The notes beneath the pieces are model-generated. The model was not told the DNA's origin and made no database searches. It saw only the letters and a list, made by a program, of their open reading frames with translations. From Demequina sp. NBRC 110056 (GTDB taxonomy: Bacteria; Actinomycetota; Actinomycetes; Actinomycetales; Demequinaceae), in assembly GCF_002090155.1 (NCBI RefSeq), contig NZ_BBRM01000003.1, positions 248,001-312,000 of the forward strand: a DNA stretch of 64,000 nt, given 5' to 3'. Below, one piece after another: positions 1-8,483 of the stretch. Position 1 is the stretch's first letter, and the number at the start of each line of letters is the position of its first letter. A program made the translations under genes and the position numbers.

Positions 1-2
1 AG

Positions 3-347
3 GACGTCGAGTACAACGGTGAGACCTTCGCCGCTGGCACCTACGAGGTCGCCACCGACGGCAAGTACTGGGCCGACTTCGACCGCATGCACCCGCTCGA
101 GGGCCCGGCTCGCGCCGAGGCTTGGACCGCGACCGCTCACGCCCTCATCGGCGAGCTGGGCGTCGGCTCGGTCACCGCGAACGTGCTGGTCATGGGTCTG
201 GGCGTCGCCGCCATCGCGGCCGGCCTGGGCGTGACCCTCATCATCGCCGGCGGCGGCCTCATCTGGGCCGTCTCGGGCGACAAGAAGAAGGCCGCCCTCA
301 AGGAGGCTCCCGCGATCGAGTCGATCGACGAGCCGGTCAAGGCGTAA
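3..347 (+). CDS. C-terminal part of an uncharacterised membrane protein (5' end outside window)
   Basis: The reading frame is open from the first bases of the window, so the true start lies upstream. The visible 114 residues have a polar first half (with the stretch MHPLEGPARAEAW), then about 40 hydrophobic Gly/Ala/Val/Ile-rich residues able to form one or two membrane helices, then a charged tail beginning DKKKAALKE. It ends at TAA and is followed 13 nt later by a strong hairpin, so it is the last gene of its transcript. I do not recognise the family; an integral membrane protein with a cytoplasmic basic tail is all the sequence supports. Confidence 0.6.
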   Translation, partial: DVEYNGETFAAGTYEVATDGKYWADFDRMHPLEGPARAEAWTATAHALIGELGVGSVTANVLVMGLGVAAIAAGLGVTLIIAGGGLIWAVSGDKKKAALKEAPAIESIDEPVKA

Positions 348-360
348 CGCCTCTCTCACG

Positions 361-390
361 AAGGAGGGTCCCCGCAAGGGGGCCCTCCTT
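361..390 (+). terminator. rho-independent-type hairpin after the truncated membrane protein
   Basis: Thirteen-base arms AAGGAGGGTCCCC and GGGGGCCCTCCTT pair around a GCAA tetraloop with one G-T wobble. There is only a short T run after it, as usual in very GC-rich actinobacteria. It separates the first gene from the regulator-hydrolase gene. Confidence 0.75.
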
Positions 391-459
391 CCGTGCGTCC
401 GGGGCCGCGGCTCGAATCCGCCCTTACGCACCGCGCTCGCCGTCGCTACGCTCGGAGCC

Positions 460-1785
460 GTGGCGCAGGGGGTCTACCGGTTCGGCGAGTTCGAACTCGA
501 CCCTGCCCGCTTCCAGCTCACTCGCGCCGGAGAGCCGGTCCGCGTCGAGCCGCGCGCCTTCGACCTGCTGCGCCTGCTGGTCACCCACCACGACCGCGTC
601 GTGACGAAGCAGGAGATCCTGCAGGCCGTGTGGCAGACCGAGTACGTCAGCGACGCCGCCCTCACCACCGCGCTGCGGACCGTGCGCCGCGCCGTCGGCG
701 ACACCGGCGCGGACCAACGCGTCATCCGCACCGTCCACGGCCGCGGCTACCAGGTCATCGCTCCCGTCGAGGTGGTCGGCCCGCCCGTCCCCGAGACGCC
801 GCCCGCGGACGACGCCGTCACCCCTGTGGGGCCGGCGAGCACCAGCAGCGCCGATGCGGTCGCCGGCTCGCCGCCCACGGTCACGTGGGCGGCGGTCGCG
901 CCCACGCCGGGCTCGCCCGTGCGGCCGAGCGCGGAGCTCCAGTCGATCCAGTACTGCTCAGCCGCCGACGGAGCGCGTATCGCCTACGCGACCGTTGGCG
1001 AGGGCCCGGTGCTGATGAAGGCCGCGAACTGGATCACCCATCTCGACCTCGAGTGGGACAGCCCCGTGTGGTCCCATTGGCTCCACGGCCTCGCGCGCGG
1101 CCGCACCCTCGTGCGCTACGACGAGCGCGGCTGCGGCATGTCCGACTGGAACGTCCCCGGCTTCACCTTCGAGGACTGGGTGACCGACCTTGAGACGGTG
1201 GTCGAGGCCGCGGGTCTCGAGCGGTTCCCGCTGCTCGGCGTCTCGCAGGGAGCGGCGGTCGCGATCGCCTACGCGGCGCGCCACCCGGAGCGGGTGTCCG
1301 CGCTGATCCTGGCCGGCGGATATGTGCTGGGTCGCATGCAGCGCGCCCGGGACGACGCCGAGCGCGCCGAGGCGGCCCTCGACATCGACCTCGCCCGCGT
1401 GGGCTGGAGCCGCGAGGACCCCAGCTTCATGAGGGTCTTCGCCTCGCAGTTCCTGCCGCACGGCACCCAGCACGACTGGGACGAGTTCACCGCGTTCCAG
1501 AAGCGCACCACGTCGGGCGAGAACGCGGTGCGCTTCCTGGAGGCGTTCGCGAGCATCGACGTCGAGGACGAGGCCGCGGACGTGCGGTGCCCGACCCTGA
1601 TCCTGCACTCGCGAGACGACGTGCGCGTGCCGGTGGACCAGGCGCGCGAGCTCGCGTCGCTCATCCCACGCTCGCGGCTGGTGCTGCTCGACAGCGCGAG
1701 CCACCTCATCGGCGAGGGCGAGCCCGCGTGGCCAGAGTTCCTCGCGCACATCGACGACTTCCTGGCGGATCCCGCCCACTCCTGA
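460..1785 (+). CDS. winged-helix DNA-binding domain fused to an alpha/beta hydrolase
   Basis: Residues about 3-100 form a Trans_reg_C (OmpR/PhoB-type) winged helix: FGEFELDPARFQLTRAGEPV opens it and VIRTVHGRGYQVIAPVE closes it. A Pro/Ala/Thr-rich linker (about 105-155) follows, then an alpha/beta hydrolase domain (about 160-441) with nucleophile Ser262 in GVSQGAA, an acid candidate Asp386/387 in SRDDV and His415 in SASHL. There is no membrane segment, unlike CadC-type regulators, so the hydrolase domain is probably a cytoplasmic small-molecule sensor or an enzyme tied to a regulator. The GTG start is the first that includes the whole winged helix. The linker carries a copy of the GCCGATGCG element at 850. 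Substrate and target genes are unknown. Confidence 0.85.
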   Translation: MAQGVYRFGEFELDPARFQLTRAGEPVRVEPRAFDLLRLLVTHHDRVVTKQEILQAVWQTEYVSDAALTTALRTVRRAVGDTGADQRVIRTVHGRGYQVIAPVEVVGPPVPETPPADDAVTPVGPASTSSADAVAGSPPTVTWAAVAPTPGSPVRPSAELQSIQYCSAADGARIAYATVGEGPVLMKAANWITHLDLEWDSPVWSHWLHGLARGRTLVRYDERGCGMSDWNVPGFTFEDWVTDLETVVEAAGLERFPLLGVSQGAAVAIAYAARHPERVSALILAGGYVLGRMQRARDDAERAEAALDIDLARVGWSREDPSFMRVFASQFLPHGTQHDWDEFTAFQKRTTSGENAVRFLEAFASIDVEDEAADVRCPTLILHSRDDVRVPVDQARELASLIPRSRLVLLDSASHLIGEGEPAWPEFLAHIDDFLADPAHS

Positions 1786-1917
1786 GGAGATCTGAGGGAA
1801 GTCCCAGGGGACTCCTGCGCACTGCCGCCGAGCCATTGTCCGGCGGCATCGTCCCTCCTACGGTCGCGGTAGCCCCGAGCCATCCGGGGTCACGCCATCG
1901 ATCTTGAGGAGATCACC

Positions 1918-4209
1918 GTGCCCACCACCTCTTCCACGCTGCGCTCCGCCGCGGCCGCGACGCTCGTCGCCGGCCTGCTGGTGGCCGCGCCCGTCGTGGG
2001 CGGCACCGCCGGAGCCGCCGCCCGCGCCCAGGAGCCCGATGCTCCGCCCACCGCCCTGCCCAGCGACATCGTGAGCGCGGACATCGTGAGCGCGCTCGAG
2101 GCCGCTCCCGACACCGTCGACGTCGAGACCGCCCAGGACGACGAGGAGCCCGCGGTCGTCCCTTCTGAGGATGATTCCGCCGAGCACGAGTCCACCGAGA
2201 CCGCACCCGCCGAGCCGGTCGGCGACGACCAGCCGGGTGAGGACGCGGCCACCGAGGCCGCTGCCCCCGCAGGCGGTGCCGAGCCGGCCGATGCCGACGA
2301 GCCCGCCGACGCGTCCGCCCCCGAGGGTGAGCCGAGCACCGACGAGCCGAGCGGCGATGAGGCGAGCTCCGACGAGGAGCCGGCGACCGCATCGGCGCTG
2401 CAGGCCTTCGCTGGTCCCGTGCCCCTCGTCGAGGGGCTCGAGGAGGCCCCCGGCCTGCCGACGTTCGTCGGCGCGGACGGCTGCACCTACTCCTACATCG
2501 AGCAAGAGGGCTCGATCGACATCGCCGACATCGTGGGCTGCACGGACGTCGTGGTGCCCGAGGAGATCGACGGGGCGCCGGTCGAGCGACTCGGCGCGGG
2601 GTCGAGCACCCAGCGGATGACCGACGCCGACGTGTTCACGTCGCTGGTGCTGCCGGACTCGCTGCTCTTCGTGGGCCAGGGCGCGTTCTCGAATGCCGAC
2701 GCCCTGGTCAGCGTGGACTTCGGCTCCGGCGTCCAGCGGATCCTCGGACGTGCGTTCGTCGACGCGGACGCCCTCCAGGCGGTCGTGCTGCCGCCGTCGG
2801 TGCAGTTCGTGGGCGCGCGTGCCTTCGAGAACACGGCGTCCCTCGCGACCATCGACCTCGGGTCGGTGGAGACGGTCGAGGGCCTCGCGTTCTCGGGCGC
2901 CGGCAAGGTGACCGAGCTGGTGGTTCCCGCGTCGATCACGCGTGCCGCCGACACGGCGTTCGGCAACATGCCGCAGCTGCGGTCGCTGCTGATCGAAGGC
3001 GACCCGACGGCCCTGGTCAAGCACACCTTCTTCAACTCGCCCTCGCTCGAGGAGGCCGAGTTCCGGTCGCGATCGACGTCGGCGACCATCGTCAACACGA
3101 TGTTCGTGGGTGCGAACCAGCCCAAGGTGTTCTTCCGCGACGGCGCTTTCGGCAAGTCGTGCGGCCCGGTGCCGCAGCCGAACGTCCTCTCCGAGGAGCG
3201 CTTCCTCGGCTTCGGTGGCACCCAGGTGCGGCCGCGCTGCCTCTTCGACGTGACGATCGATCCGAGCGGCAGCGGGCTGTCGCTCGAGGTTCAGCTGTCC
3301 GACGTCCGCGAAGGCACCATCCTGACCGACGTGCCGGAGCCGGTCGCGCCCTCGAGCAGCGTGGAGTTCGTCGGATACTCGCCCTCGGTGGAGGAGCCGG
3401 TCATCGCGGACACCCACTACGTCGCGCAGTTCGCGCAGATCCAGCCGGGCGACTACACGCCCAGCGAGGACGACCTCGTGGACGAGGCCCAGGGCGGCTT
3501 CACCATCCCCGGCACGGTGCAGGCGGGCGAGGAGCTGACCCTCACCGTCGTCGAGGAGCCCAACCCCGGTGGGACGCCCGAGCCGAACCCGGGCGGCACC
3601 CAGGAGCCGAACCCCGGCGGCACGCTCGAGCCCAACCCGGGCGGCACGCCGGCCGCGAGCGTGCCGACGACCCTCGAGCAGGTGCCGGAGCTCGAGCTGC
3701 CCGAAGACGAGCCTGAGCCGCCCGCCGAGGACTTCGACCCGAACGAGTTCATCGACGTGGTGCTGTTCTCGGAGCCTGTCGAGCTCGCCATCACCGGCTT
3801 CGTCTCGGATCCCGGCAACTCCTTGATCACCGTGCTGGTCCCGGCCGACACGGAGCCGGGCGAGCACAAGCTCGCGGTCTACTCGGTGTTCGGCGAGCTG
3901 CTGGGTTGGCAGCCGCTCACCGTCACCGCCGCGCCCGCGCCGCCTGCGCCTCCGGGCGGAGAGGTGCCTGGTGAGGTGCCCGGCGAGACTCCGGGCGAGG
4001 TGCCGGGCGACGAGGACGGTGGCGCGCCTGAGGGCGACACCGACGGGGACGCCCAGCCCGTCGCCACCCCGGTCGCGGCCGAGACCGGCGGTGCGGACGG
4101 CGAGCTCTCGGACACGGGAGCGCCCGAGACGGGCCTGGCCATCGGCGCGGCGCTCGCGCTGATCGCCGTGGGCACGACGCTGATCGTGGGGCGGCGGCTG
4201 CGGCCGTAG
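1918..4209 (+). CDS. cell-surface protein with BspA-type leucine-rich repeats and a C-terminal sorting signal
   Basis: The GTG start is preceded by a GAGGAGAT ribosome binding site. Residues 1-37 are a signal peptide (hydrophobic core to GGTAGAAARA). Residues about 40-160 are an acidic Glu/Asp/Ala/Pro-rich stalk. Residues about 185-395 carry LRR_5/BspA-like repeats with recurring VVLP.SV..VG..AF patterns. Four PNPGGT units, a Glu/Pro-rich segment, an Ig-like stretch and PGEVPGE repeats follow. The C-terminus is LSDTGAPETG, a hydrophobic helix and GRRLRP, which has the layout of a sortase signal although the motif is LSDTG rather than LPXTG. The protein is probably exported and wall-anchored, with the repeats facing outward; the ligand is unknown. 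A strong hairpin follows the stop. Confidence 0.8.
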   Translation: MPTTSSTLRSAAAATLVAGLLVAAPVVGGTAGAAARAQEPDAPPTALPSDIVSADIVSALEAAPDTVDVETAQDDEEPAVVPSEDDSAEHESTETAPAEPVGDDQPGEDAATEAAAPAGGAEPADADEPADASAPEGEPSTDEPSGDEASSDEEPATASALQAFAGPVPLVEGLEEAPGLPTFVGADGCTYSYIEQEGSIDIADIVGCTDVVVPEEIDGAPVERLGAGSSTQRMTDADVFTSLVLPDSLLFVGQGAFSNADALVSVDFGSGVQRILGRAFVDADALQAVVLPPSVQFVGARAFENTASLATIDLGSVETVEGLAFSGAGKVTELVVPASITRAADTAFGNMPQLRSLLIEGDPTALVKHTFFNSPSLEEAEFRSRSTSATIVNTMFVGANQPKVFFRDGAFGKSCGPVPQPNVLSEERFLGFGGTQVRPRCLFDVTIDPSGSGLSLEVQLSDVREGTILTDVPEPVAPSSSVEFVGYSPSVEEPVIADTHYVAQFAQIQPGDYTPSEDDLVDEAQGGFTIPGTVQAGEELTLTVVEEPNPGGTPEPNPGGTQEPNPGGTLEPNPGGTPAASVPTTLEQVPELELPEDEPEPPAEDFDPNEFIDVVLFSEPVELAITGFVSDPGNSLITVLVPADTEPGEHKLAVYSVFGELLGWQPLTVTAAPAPPAPPGGEVPGEVPGETPGEVPGDEDGGAPEGDTDGDAQPVATPVAAETGGADGELSDTGAPETGLAIGAALALIAVGTTLIVGRRLRP

Positions 4210-4238
4210 CCCTCGGCGCGATCAGGTGGCGGTCGCGC

Positions 4239-4270
4239 GGCTCCGGCGAGGTGGGCACCTCGCCGGAGCC
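4239..4270 (+). terminator. perfect 15-bp hairpin after the surface protein
   Basis: GGCTCCGGCGAGGTG and its exact complement CACCTCGCCGGAGCC are separated by two bases, 29 nt after the stop. No clear T tract follows. The remaining 190 bases up to the convergent phosphatase gene show no gene I can support. Confidence 0.7.
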
Positions 4271-4462
4271 AGCGGCACGTCCGGGCCGCGACAGGGCCGC
4301 GCGCACGTGCTGCGGCGTGCGTGCGGCCTGCGTCGCTCGCGGCCGCGTGGCCGGCGTGCGTGTCGCACGCGCATGCGCTGCGCGTCGGCGCTCACGGCGC
4401 GCGACTGCTGGGAGCTCCGCGGAGCCGGCAGCTGGCGCCGCGCTCGCGAGGCCCGGAGCTCG

Positions 4463-5296
4463 CTACACCTGGTCGCCGGCGCGGGCGTTGATCGCCGCGG
4501 CGAGCGCCTCCCACTCGGAGGCGCGGGCGGCGAGGAAGGGACGGCCGGGGTCGCCGGGCCGATACTCAGCGCCGTCGAGATGCCGCACCACGAAGCCGGC
4601 CGCGCGTAGGATCGCCGCTCCGGGCGCGTGGTCCCAGGGCTTGGCGCGGAAGTACATGAGGAAGTCGAGGTCGCCGCGGACCACGTCCCAGTAGTCCCAG
4701 CCGGCGCACATCCGGGGTGGGGTGACCTCGGCCACGTCCTCGGTGAATCCGGCGAGTCCCTCGGCGATCGGTCCCGGGGCGAAGGTGAGGGTCGCCATGC
4801 CGCGCAGCTGCGACAACGGCCGCTCAGCGGCGTCCGCGACGCTCTCGAGCGCCGTGACGGTGCCGTCGCCCGCGACCACCTCGGGCGCGAGCGAACGTCC
4901 GCCGCGCAGCAGGTCGCCGGTCTCGGGGTGGAGGATCCAGCCCGCGTCGGCCTCGCCGCCCTCGACCCGCGCGATCATCACCGCGTACTCGACGGAGCCG
5001 TGCGCGAAGTTCCAGGTGCCATCCACCGGGTCGACCGTCCAGCCGGCCGGAGCGGTGCCGAGCACCTCGGGCAGCGACGGGTCGAGCTCGGTCGCCTCCT
5101 CGCCCACGACCGGGATGTCCTCGATGCCGGCGAGGAGGGGCGTCAGGGCGCGCTCGGCCTCGACGTCGGCGACCGTCACCAGGTCGTTGGGGCCGGACTT
5201 CGCGGTGATGTCGCCGTCGGCGAGCGACCGGAATCGGGGGCGGATGATCTCCTCGGCGACGTCGCGCATCGCCTTCTCCACTGCTGCGCTGTTCAC
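4463..5296 (-). CDS. inositol-monophosphatase-family Mg-dependent phosphatase
   Basis: 277 residues, the normal length for the IMPase superfamily. The metal-binding motifs are present: GEEATE (around residue 65), DPVDGTWNF (around 95) and, near the C-terminus, the WDHAPGAAIL block with the catalytic Asp. The family removes phosphate from inositol-1-phosphate, histidinol-phosphate or related sugars; the sequence does not decide which. A GTG start gives full N-terminal coverage; a second GTG lies five codons later. The gene diverges from topA and shares with it an intergenic region that holds a 17-bp inverted repeat. Confidence 0.85.
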   Translation of the reverse strand: MNSAAVEKAMRDVAEEIIRPRFRSLADGDITAKSGPNDLVTVADVEAERALTPLLAGIEDIPVVGEEATELDPSLPEVLGTAPAGWTVDPVDGTWNFAHGSVEYAVMIARVEGGEADAGWILHPETGDLLRGGRSLAPEVVAGDGTVTALESVADAAERPLSQLRGMATLTFAPGPIAEGLAGFTEDVAEVTPPRMCAGWDYWDVVRGDLDFLMYFRAKPWDHAPGAAILRAAGFVVRHLDGAEYRPGDPGRPFLAARASEWEALAAAINARAGDQV

Positions 5297-5352
5297 CCGT
5301 CCATCGTCTCAGAGCCAGATGAACATCGTCCTACGCCGCTGCACGCGCCCCA

Positions 5353-5401
5353 GCAGGCACTGAGTGCCGGAATCCGCGAGAACACGGCACTCAGTGCCTG
5401 C
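5353..5401. repeat. 17-bp perfect inverted repeat between the phosphatase gene and topA
   Basis: Arm GCAGGCACTGAGTGCCG (5353-5369) pairs exactly with CGGCACTCAGTGCCTGC (5385-5401), spacer 15 nt. Each arm is itself nearly palindromic (GCACTGAGTGC). It lies in a divergent promoter region, so it could be a double operator or an extragenic palindrome. Confidence 0.75.
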
Positions 5402-5465
5402 CAGCGTGCATGGGGTCCGGGAGGGAACTCCCGACCGAGCCAAGCGCGCCGCGGGACCCGGCCCG

Positions 5466-5474
5466 CGCATCGGC
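5466..5474 (-). repeat. copy of the GCCGATGCG dispersed element
   Basis: Minus-strand copy of the core, with the longer flank AGCGCCGATGCGCGGGCCGG, between the phosphatase gene and topA and upstream of the topA promoter. Confidence 0.6.
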
Positions 5475-5513
5475 GCTGCGAACGATTCGCCCGAAGGGCG
5501 GCCCGACGTCCCG

Positions 5514-5542
5514 TTCGACACCGCTCGCTCCATATGTATTCT
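5514..5542 (+). promoter_or_regulatory. candidate topA promoter
   Basis: TTCGAC (5514-5519), a 17-nt spacer, then TATTCT (5537-5542). The topA start is 56 nt further on with the ribosome binding site GAAAGTAGGA. The -35 is imperfect; the call rests mainly on the -10 and the spacing. Confidence 0.45.
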
Positions 5543-5597
5543 GTGAGCGTCCCGACCCCCTCGAGCCGCCGGGACTCAGCCACGAAAGTAGGACCGC

Positions 5598-8255
5598 ATG
5601 CCCCGCAAGCTCGTCATCGTCGAGTCGCCCACCAAGTCGAAGACCATCGGTGGCTACCTTGGCGACGACTACGAGGTGGTGTCCTCCGTCGGCCACATCC
5701 GCGACCTGCCCAACCCCCGCGACCTTCCGGCTGACCAGAAGAAGGGGCCGTTCGGCAAGTACGCGGTCGACGTCGACAACGACTTCGAGCCCTATTACAT
5801 GGTGTCGCCGGACAAGCGGAAGACGGTCGCGGAGCTCAAGCGGGCGCTCAAGGGCGCCGACGAGCTCTACCTCGCGACTGATGAGGACCGCGAGGGCGAG
5901 GCCATCGCGTGGCACCTGCTCGAGGAGCTCAAGCCCAAGGTTCCCGTGAAGCGCCTGGCGTTTCACGAGATCACCCGCGAGGGCATCGAGCGTGCCCTCG
6001 CCGCGCCGCGCCAGATCGACATGGAGCTGGTCGAGGCGCAGGAGACCCGCCGCATCCTCGACCGCCTGTACGGCTGGGACATGTCCGACGTCATGCGCCG
6101 CAAGGTGGGCCAGGGCTCGTCCGCGGGCCGCGTCCAGTCCGTCGCGCTGCGCCTCGTGGTGGACCGCGAGCGGGAGCGCATGGCGTTCCGCTCGGCCGAG
6201 TACTGGGACCTCACCGCGACCTTCACGGCCACCGCTGGGGCCGATGCGGGCGTCGCCTTCGTGGGCCGCCTCACCAAGGTCGACGGCAAGCGCGTCGCGT
6301 CGGGCAAGGACTTCGACGACCGCGGCGTGCTCACCTCGGACAAGGCGCACCACGTGACCGCCGGCGAGGCCGCCGCGCTGGTCGCTGGCCTCGCGCACTC
6401 GGACTTCTCCGTGGTCGACGTCGCCTCCAAGCCGTACAAGAAGCGCCCGGCCGCGCCCTTCATCACGTCGTCGCTCATCCAGGAGGCGAGCCGCAAGCTC
6501 GGCCTCGGCGCGAAGCAGGCGATGGGCATCGCCCAGGCGCTGTACCAGCAGGGTTACATCACCTACATGCGTTCGGACTCGCCGTCGCTGTCGGGTGAGG
6601 CGATCCGCGCCGCCCGGGCCCAGGCGATCGACCTGTTCGGCCCCGACGCGGTGCCCAGCTCGCCGCGCATCTACGCCTCCTCCGACTCGAACGCCCAGGA
6701 GGCGCACGAGGCGATCCGTCCTGCGGGCGACAAGTTCCGCACCCCGGACCAGCTGCGCACCCAGCTGCGCGGCGACGAGTTCCGCATGTACGAGATGATC
6801 TGGAAGCGCACCCTGGCCTCCCAGATGGCCGATGCGGTCGGCACCACCTCCACCATCACGGTCGGGGCGCAGTCCTCGGCCGGGCACCGGGTCGAGTTCT
6901 CGAAGTCCGGCACCATCCTCACCGCGCCCGGCTTCCGCGCCCTCTACATCGAGTCCAAGGAGGCGGCGCGCTACGAGGACGAGTCCGGCAAGCAGCCCGG
7001 CGAGGGCGACGAGCGCCTGCCGCAGGTCGCCTCGGGCGACGCCGTCGACGCCTCGAAGCTCGAGCCGCTGACCCACGCGACCAACCCACCGCCGCGCTAC
7101 ACCCAGGGCGCGATGATCAAGGAGCTCGAGGACCGCAAGCTCGGACGCCCCTCGACGTACGCGTCGACCGTGGACGTCATCATCGCCCGCGACTACGTGC
7201 GCATCGACAAGAAGCAGCTGGTGCCCACCTGGCTCGCGTTCTCGATCGTCGGTCTGCTCGAGGAGTACTTCCCCACGCTCGTGGACTACGGGTTCACGGC
7301 GGAGATGGAGGCGGGACTCGACCGCATCGCGTCGGGCGAGCGGTCCATGAAGGACTGGCTGCAGGAGTTCTACTTCGGCGGCCCGAGCGCGCCCACCGAG
7401 GGCCTGCGCGAGCTGCTCGACAACCTGGGCGAGATCGACGCCCGCGCGGTCAACACCTTCGAGATCGGCGCCGGCATCGCGGCGCGCAACGGCCGCTACG
7501 GCCCCTACATCGAGCGCGACCAGGACGGCGAGCAGCAGCGCGCCTCCATCCCCGAGGACCTGGCGCCCGACGAGCTCACCGTCGCCAAGGCCGAGGAGCT
7601 GTTCGCGAACCAGGGCGGCGACGAGCGCGAGCTCGGCACGCACCCGGAGACCGGCAACCCCATCGTCGCCAAGGGCGGCCGCTACGGCCCGTACGTCACC
7701 GAGGTGCTTCCCGAGGACGCGAAGGGCAAGCCCAAGACGGCGTCGCTGTTCAAGGACATGCAGCTCGAGACGGTGTCCCTCGAGGACGCCCTCAAGCTCA
7801 TGAGCCTGCCGCGCGTCGTGGGCGTGGACCCGAGCGACGACGCCGAGATCACTGCGCAGAACGGCCGCTACGGCCCGTACCTCAAGAAGGGCACGGACTC
7901 GCGCACCATTGAGTCCGAGGCGCAGCTGCTCACCATCACGCTCGACGAGGCGCTGGCCATCTACGCGCAGCCCAAGCGCGGGCGTGGCCGCCAGGCGGCG
8001 CCGCCGCTCAAGGAGCTCGGCACGGATCCGGTGAGCGAGAAGCCCGTCGTGATCAAGGACGGCCGATTCGGCGCCTACATCACCGACGGCGAGACCAACG
8101 TCACCATCCCGCGCGACGAGACGGTCGAGGGAATGACGCCCGAGCGCGCCGTCGAGCTCCTCGCGGAGAAGCGCGCCAAGGGCCCGGTCAAGAAGCGCAA
8201 GCCCGCCGCGCGCAAGGCGCCCGCCAAGAAGAAGCCCGCGCCCAAGAAGAAGTAG
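5598..8255 (+). CDS. topA: DNA topoisomerase I (type IA)
   Basis: Relaxes negatively supercoiled DNA by transient cleavage of one strand. The TOPRIM domain opens with KLVIVESPTKSKTIGGYLG and carries the acidic metal site DEDREGEAIAWHL (about residue 95). The active-site tyrosine is Tyr323 in YITYMRSDSPS. After the core (to about residue 600) there are repeated C-terminal modules with NGRYGPY (three times) and a DGRFGAY variant, then a Lys/Ala/Pro-rich tail of about 35 residues, all typical of actinobacterial TopA. Its 885 residues fit the family. ATG start, 14 nt after GAAAG. It is monocistronic by layout: a 100-bp inverted repeat and a dispersed-element copy follow. Confidence 0.98.
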   Translation: MPRKLVIVESPTKSKTIGGYLGDDYEVVSSVGHIRDLPNPRDLPADQKKGPFGKYAVDVDNDFEPYYMVSPDKRKTVAELKRALKGADELYLATDEDREGEAIAWHLLEELKPKVPVKRLAFHEITREGIERALAAPRQIDMELVEAQETRRILDRLYGWDMSDVMRRKVGQGSSAGRVQSVALRLVVDRERERMAFRSAEYWDLTATFTATAGADAGVAFVGRLTKVDGKRVASGKDFDDRGVLTSDKAHHVTAGEAAALVAGLAHSDFSVVDVASKPYKKRPAAPFITSSLIQEASRKLGLGAKQAMGIAQALYQQGYITYMRSDSPSLSGEAIRAARAQAIDLFGPDAVPSSPRIYASSDSNAQEAHEAIRPAGDKFRTPDQLRTQLRGDEFRMYEMIWKRTLASQMADAVGTTSTITVGAQSSAGHRVEFSKSGTILTAPGFRALYIESKEAARYEDESGKQPGEGDERLPQVASGDAVDASKLEPLTHATNPPPRYTQGAMIKELEDRKLGRPSTYASTVDVIIARDYVRIDKKQLVPTWLAFSIVGLLEEYFPTLVDYGFTAEMEAGLDRIASGERSMKDWLQEFYFGGPSAPTEGLRELLDNLGEIDARAVNTFEIGAGIAARNGRYGPYIERDQDGEQQRASIPEDLAPDELTVAKAEELFANQGGDERELGTHPETGNPIVAKGGRYGPYVTEVLPEDAKGKPKTASLFKDMQLETVSLEDALKLMSLPRVVGVDPSDDAEITAQNGRYGPYLKKGTDSRTIESEAQLLTITLDEALAIYAQPKRGRGRQAAPPLKELGTDPVSEKPVVIKDGRFGAYITDGETNVTIPRDETVEGMTPERAVELLAEKRAKGPVKKRKPAARKAPAKKKPAPKKK

Positions 8256-8259
8256 CGCG

Positions 8260-8268
8260 CGCATCGGC
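8260..8268 (-). repeat. copy of the GCCGATGCG dispersed element
   Basis: Minus-strand core copy 5 nt after the topA stop codon, flanked by AGGGCCGATGCGCGCGC on that strand. Confidence 0.55.
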
Positions 8269-8310
8269 CCTCGGCCGGCGCCTCCGCGTTGCCCCCGAGC
8301 CGCCGCTCTC

Positions 8311-8409
8311 CCGACACTTCCGAACATCCCTGAGCCGACACGCCGGGCCCAGCACGCGCATCGGCCCGGCGCGACGGCGTGGCGTCGCGAGAATGTTCGG
8401 AACTGTCGG
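8311..8409. repeat. large extragenic inverted repeat, copy A
   Basis: Left arm CCGACACTTCCGAACAT (8311-8327) and right arm ATGTTCGGAACTGTCGG (8393-8409) pair at 16 of 17 positions. The 65-nt centre holds GCCGACACGCC and a minus-strand copy of the GCCGATGCG core (8357). It is the same family as copies at 10488, 51504 and 51623. It lies between topA and the ECF gene. Confidence 0.75.
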
Positions 8410-8483
8410 ACGGGCGCGCGGGTTCAGCCGACCCAACCGTTTCCGCGCGTCGCCCGTTCATGTGGCGAGAGGAAGGGGTGACG

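Noticed and set aside
1858..3867. 669-codon minus-strand frame opposite the surface protein
   Set aside because: Low-complexity Arg/Gly/Asp translation with no domain; the plus-strand protein has signal peptide, repeats and sorting signal.
5391..8327. 978-codon open frame on the minus strand opposite topA
   Set aside because: It mirrors the codon structure of topA (GC-rich third positions keep the antisense frame open), has no family signature, and topA is certain.
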